DNA from: CAYRVF01 sp964427535
Lineage (GTDB): Bacteria; Chloroflexota; Ktedonobacteria; Ktedonobacterales; JADMIN01
NCBI GenBank assembly: GCA_964427535.1
Contig: CAYRVF010000087.1
Coordinates: forward strand, 1-22,946
Length of the DNA stretch: 22,946 nucleotides
Reading direction: 5' to 3'
The notes beneath the pieces are model-generated. The model searched no databases and was not told where the DNA came from. It worked only from the letters and a program-made list of their open reading frames with translations. This document shows, one piece after another, positions 21,820-22,946 of the stretch; the stretch's first letter is position 1, and each line of letters begins with the position of its first letter. The translations under genes were made by a program, and so were the position numbers.

Positions 21820-21845
21820 ATTCTATCGTATTCCGCTGTCGACAG
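21820..21845 (-). promoter_or_regulatory. padR promoter with embedded palindrome
   Basis: On the minus strand TAGAAT (21825-21820) is a 5/6 match to the -10 consensus. Just upstream is the perfect 10-base palindrome CTGTCGACAG (21836-21845). The -35 is weak. The predicted start falls on the A of the ATG at 21813. Confidence 0.5.
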
Positions 21846-21922
21846 TATGGCGAGTGGCAGACGACGTCACATCCATGAGACGCCCCATCATCGGGCTATG
21901 CCCACAGGCGCTCCACATATGA

Positions 21923-21947
21923 GGCGTGGCCAGTCCTACGCCACGCC
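21923..21947 (-). terminator. Hairpin spanning the stop codon of the DUF2630-like gene
   Basis: GGCGTGGC (21923-21930) and GCCACGCC (21940-21947) pair perfectly around a 9-base loop that contains the stop codon at 21936-21938. No T-run follows, so its role as a terminator is uncertain. Confidence 0.35.
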
Positions 21948-22298
21948 GGTGACGCTGTATGGCTCGGATTCAGGCTGATCGACGCCATCATCCACGTCGT
22001 CGACATGCAGTGCCCGCTCGATCTGTGCACGGCGCATCGCACGCTCGCGCCGCACGACGCCCCAGAGCCGGTCGATCTCGGCACCGAGGGCCCGAATGCG
22101 CGCACCATTCGTCGCGGCGAACATCGGATGCGCGGCCGAGCGCGCGTACAACTGCTGACGTTCCGCCGTGAGCTGCTGGATGCGTGTCATCGGGTCCATG
22201 CGGATTCCGGCGCTTCTCTGCGTGCCCAGGATGCGTTCCAGCACGAGAGCTTCGACGGCTGAGAGATCGGTCTTTCTGGTTCTTTGCGCGACTGGCAT
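21936..22298 (-). CDS. Small helical protein, DUF2630-like
   Basis: The 120-residue product is rich in Arg, Glu and Ala and predicted almost wholly helical. The central part (IQQLTAERQQLYARSA, then RIRALGAEIDRLWGVVRRER) resembles DUF2630 proteins, small helical hairpins known mostly from Actinobacteria and Chloroflexota with no established function; I make this match by eye. The tail is acidic (DVDDGVDQPESEP). AAGGAGG seven bases before the ATG at 22298 is one of the strongest ribosome sites in the window and rules out the longer frame starting at 22361. It lies 122 bases upstream of padR on the same strand, with a hairpin and the padR promoter between, so they are probably separate units. 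Confidence 0.75.
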   Translation of the reverse strand: MPVAQRTRKTDLSAVEALVLERILGTQRSAGIRMDPMTRIQQLTAERQQLYARSAAHPMFAATNGARIRALGAEIDRLWGVVRRERAMRRAQIERALHVDDVDDGVDQPESEPYSVTGVA

Positions 22299-22507
22299 GG
22301 GTCTTCCTCCTTCTTTTGCTCTACGCCGGAACGTAACGGTCCCGGCGGGCGGCTCAAACACGTTAGTTGCAAAGACGAGCGGGCTGCGTCACCGCCACAA
22401 CGGCTCAGCAATATGCCCACAAGGTACTGCCAGGTCGCTATTAGCGTCTGCATGGCCGGAACACCGCTCGTCGCACCTTTCAGCCTCGAACTCGCCGAGT
22501 CTACGAT

Positions 22508-22542
22508 ATTGATTTTCTCAACTATCAATTAACAATTTTGAT
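22508..22542. promoter_or_regulatory. Cluster of TTGAT/ATCAA half-sites upstream of DUF2089
   Basis: Inverted half-sites ATTGAT (22508-22513), ATCAAT (22524-22529) and TTGAT (22538-22542) are spaced about 15 bases apart in an AT-rich patch just before the -35 element. They look like an operator array. TTGAT is also the FNR half-site, but the spacing is not the FNR spacing. Confidence 0.45.
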
Positions 22543-22549
22543 TTGCCCA

Positions 22550-22578
22550 TTGACTTTGTTTATCACATCGGGTATACC
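22550..22578 (+). promoter_or_regulatory. Sigma-70 type promoter of the DUF2089 gene
   Basis: TTGACT (22550-22555) and TATACC (22573-22578) have the ideal 17-base spacing. The predicted start near 22585 gives a leader of about 66 bases. Confidence 0.75.
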
Positions 22579-22650
22579 TCTTCTCAACGACGACAGGCGA
22601 AGCGAGGAGGTCGTCCCCCTCGCTTCTCAGCGGAGAGAGCAGCGACACGT

Positions 22651-22946
22651 ATGGTCCAGACCTACGAAATCGACGACGTGTGCCCCGTCTGCGGTCAGCG
22701 CATGACCGTCACACGCCTGAGCTGCGCGACGTGCGGCAGTTCGCTCGAAGGCGCGTTCACCGTCCACGAGTCGGCGGGCGCTCCCTCGGGCGCCACGTTC
22801 GCTGGCCGCCGGGGCGAGCGCGAGGATGAGGCGCGATTTGGCCGCCTGGCGCGACTCGACACCGCGCAGATCGAGTTCGTCGAGGCGTTCTTGCGCTGCC
22901 GGGGAGTGATCAAGAACGTCGAGGATATGCTCGGCATCTCGTACCC
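22651..22946 (+). CDS. DUF2089-family regulator, N-terminal part
   Basis: From the ATG at 22651 the frame stays open to the window edge (98 codons). It begins with a zinc ribbon, CPVCGQRMTVTRLSCATCG (Cys11, 14, 26, 29), and then a variable Gly/Arg-rich stretch. Next comes RLARLDTAQIEFVEAFLRCR, followed by GVIKNVEDMLGISYP, the helix-turn-helix region that marks DUF2089 proteins. These are small putative transcription regulators, often found beside membrane or stress genes; the regulated genes here lie outside the window. The insert between ribbon and helices (about 35-70) is longer than I expect for the family. A GGAGAG motif lies about 13 bases upstream, rather far from the start. The promoter at 22550-22578 is strong and preceded by operator-like half-sites. 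Confidence 0.9.
   Translation, partial: MVQTYEIDDVCPVCGQRMTVTRLSCATCGSSLEGAFTVHESAGAPSGATFAGRRGEREDEARFGRLARLDTAQIEFVEAFLRCRGVIKNVEDMLGISY

Larger units (their letters stand above)
22299..22650. other. Intergenic region between the DUF2630-like and DUF2089 genes
   Basis: About 350 bases separate two divergent genes. The left part shows nothing clear. The right part (about 22500-22580) is strikingly AT-rich and holds three TTGAT/ATCAA half-sites followed by the DUF2089 promoter. Confidence 0.6.

Overview
The window is GC-rich, densely coding bacterial DNA with no mobile element, CRISPR array or rRNA/tRNA gene that I could find. Several traits together suggest a member of the Chloroflexota (Ktedonobacteria/Thermomicrobia-like): a sigma-54 factor carrying a zinc ribbon, GAF-rich two-component kinases, soluble Ser/Thr kinases with FHA or zinc-ribbon modules, a DUF2089 regulator, and CCCCTCCCCT-type intergenic palindromes. 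This placement is an inference from gene content.

Layout. (1) 1-494, minus: the N-terminal part of an acyl-CoA synthetase, cut by the window edge. (2) 495-953: a gene-free spacer with a cluster of REP-like palindromes. (3) 954-2387, minus: rpoN. (4) 2894-4803: a GAF histidine kinase and a NarL-type response regulator with ATGA overlap, followed by a small membrane zinc-ribbon protein (4962-5579). (5) 5741-8870: an SDR-VOC fusion, a divergent QueA-like protein and a second SDR, all on the plus strand. (6) 8975-9493, minus: rplI on its own, with its own promoter and terminator hairpins. (7) 9883-14059: an ECF sigma factor, an RskA-like anti-sigma factor with no membrane helix, a family 9 glycosyltransferase, and two tandem paralogous membrane-anchored Pro/Thr-stalk proteins. 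(8) 14161-16275, minus: an orphan GAF-GAF-PAS histidine kinase, divergent from (9) 16774-20505: Ser/Thr kinase-FHA, membrane FHA protein with a low-complexity linker, and Ser/Thr kinase with three zinc ribbons, then an unknown gene (20598-21128). (10) 21172-22298, minus: a PadR regulator and a DUF2630-like helical protein. (11) 22651-end: the start of a DUF2089 regulator.

How the parts fit. The window is dominated by signal transduction: sigma-54, an ECF sigma/anti-sigma pair, two sensor kinases, one response regulator, two Ser/Thr kinases, two FHA modules, a PadR and a DUF2089 protein. The kinase-FHA-kinase set looks like a self-contained phospho-signalling operon in which one kinase could phosphorylate proteins read by the FHA domains. 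The ECF-RskA-glycosyltransferase-stalk protein set looks like a cell-envelope module. Zinc ribbons recur in four unrelated genes. The clearest regulatory signal is a perfect TGTGA-N6-TCACA palindrome upstream of the orphan sensor kinase, placed at -41.5 relative to a predicted start site, the geometry of a class II CRP/FNR-family activated promoter.
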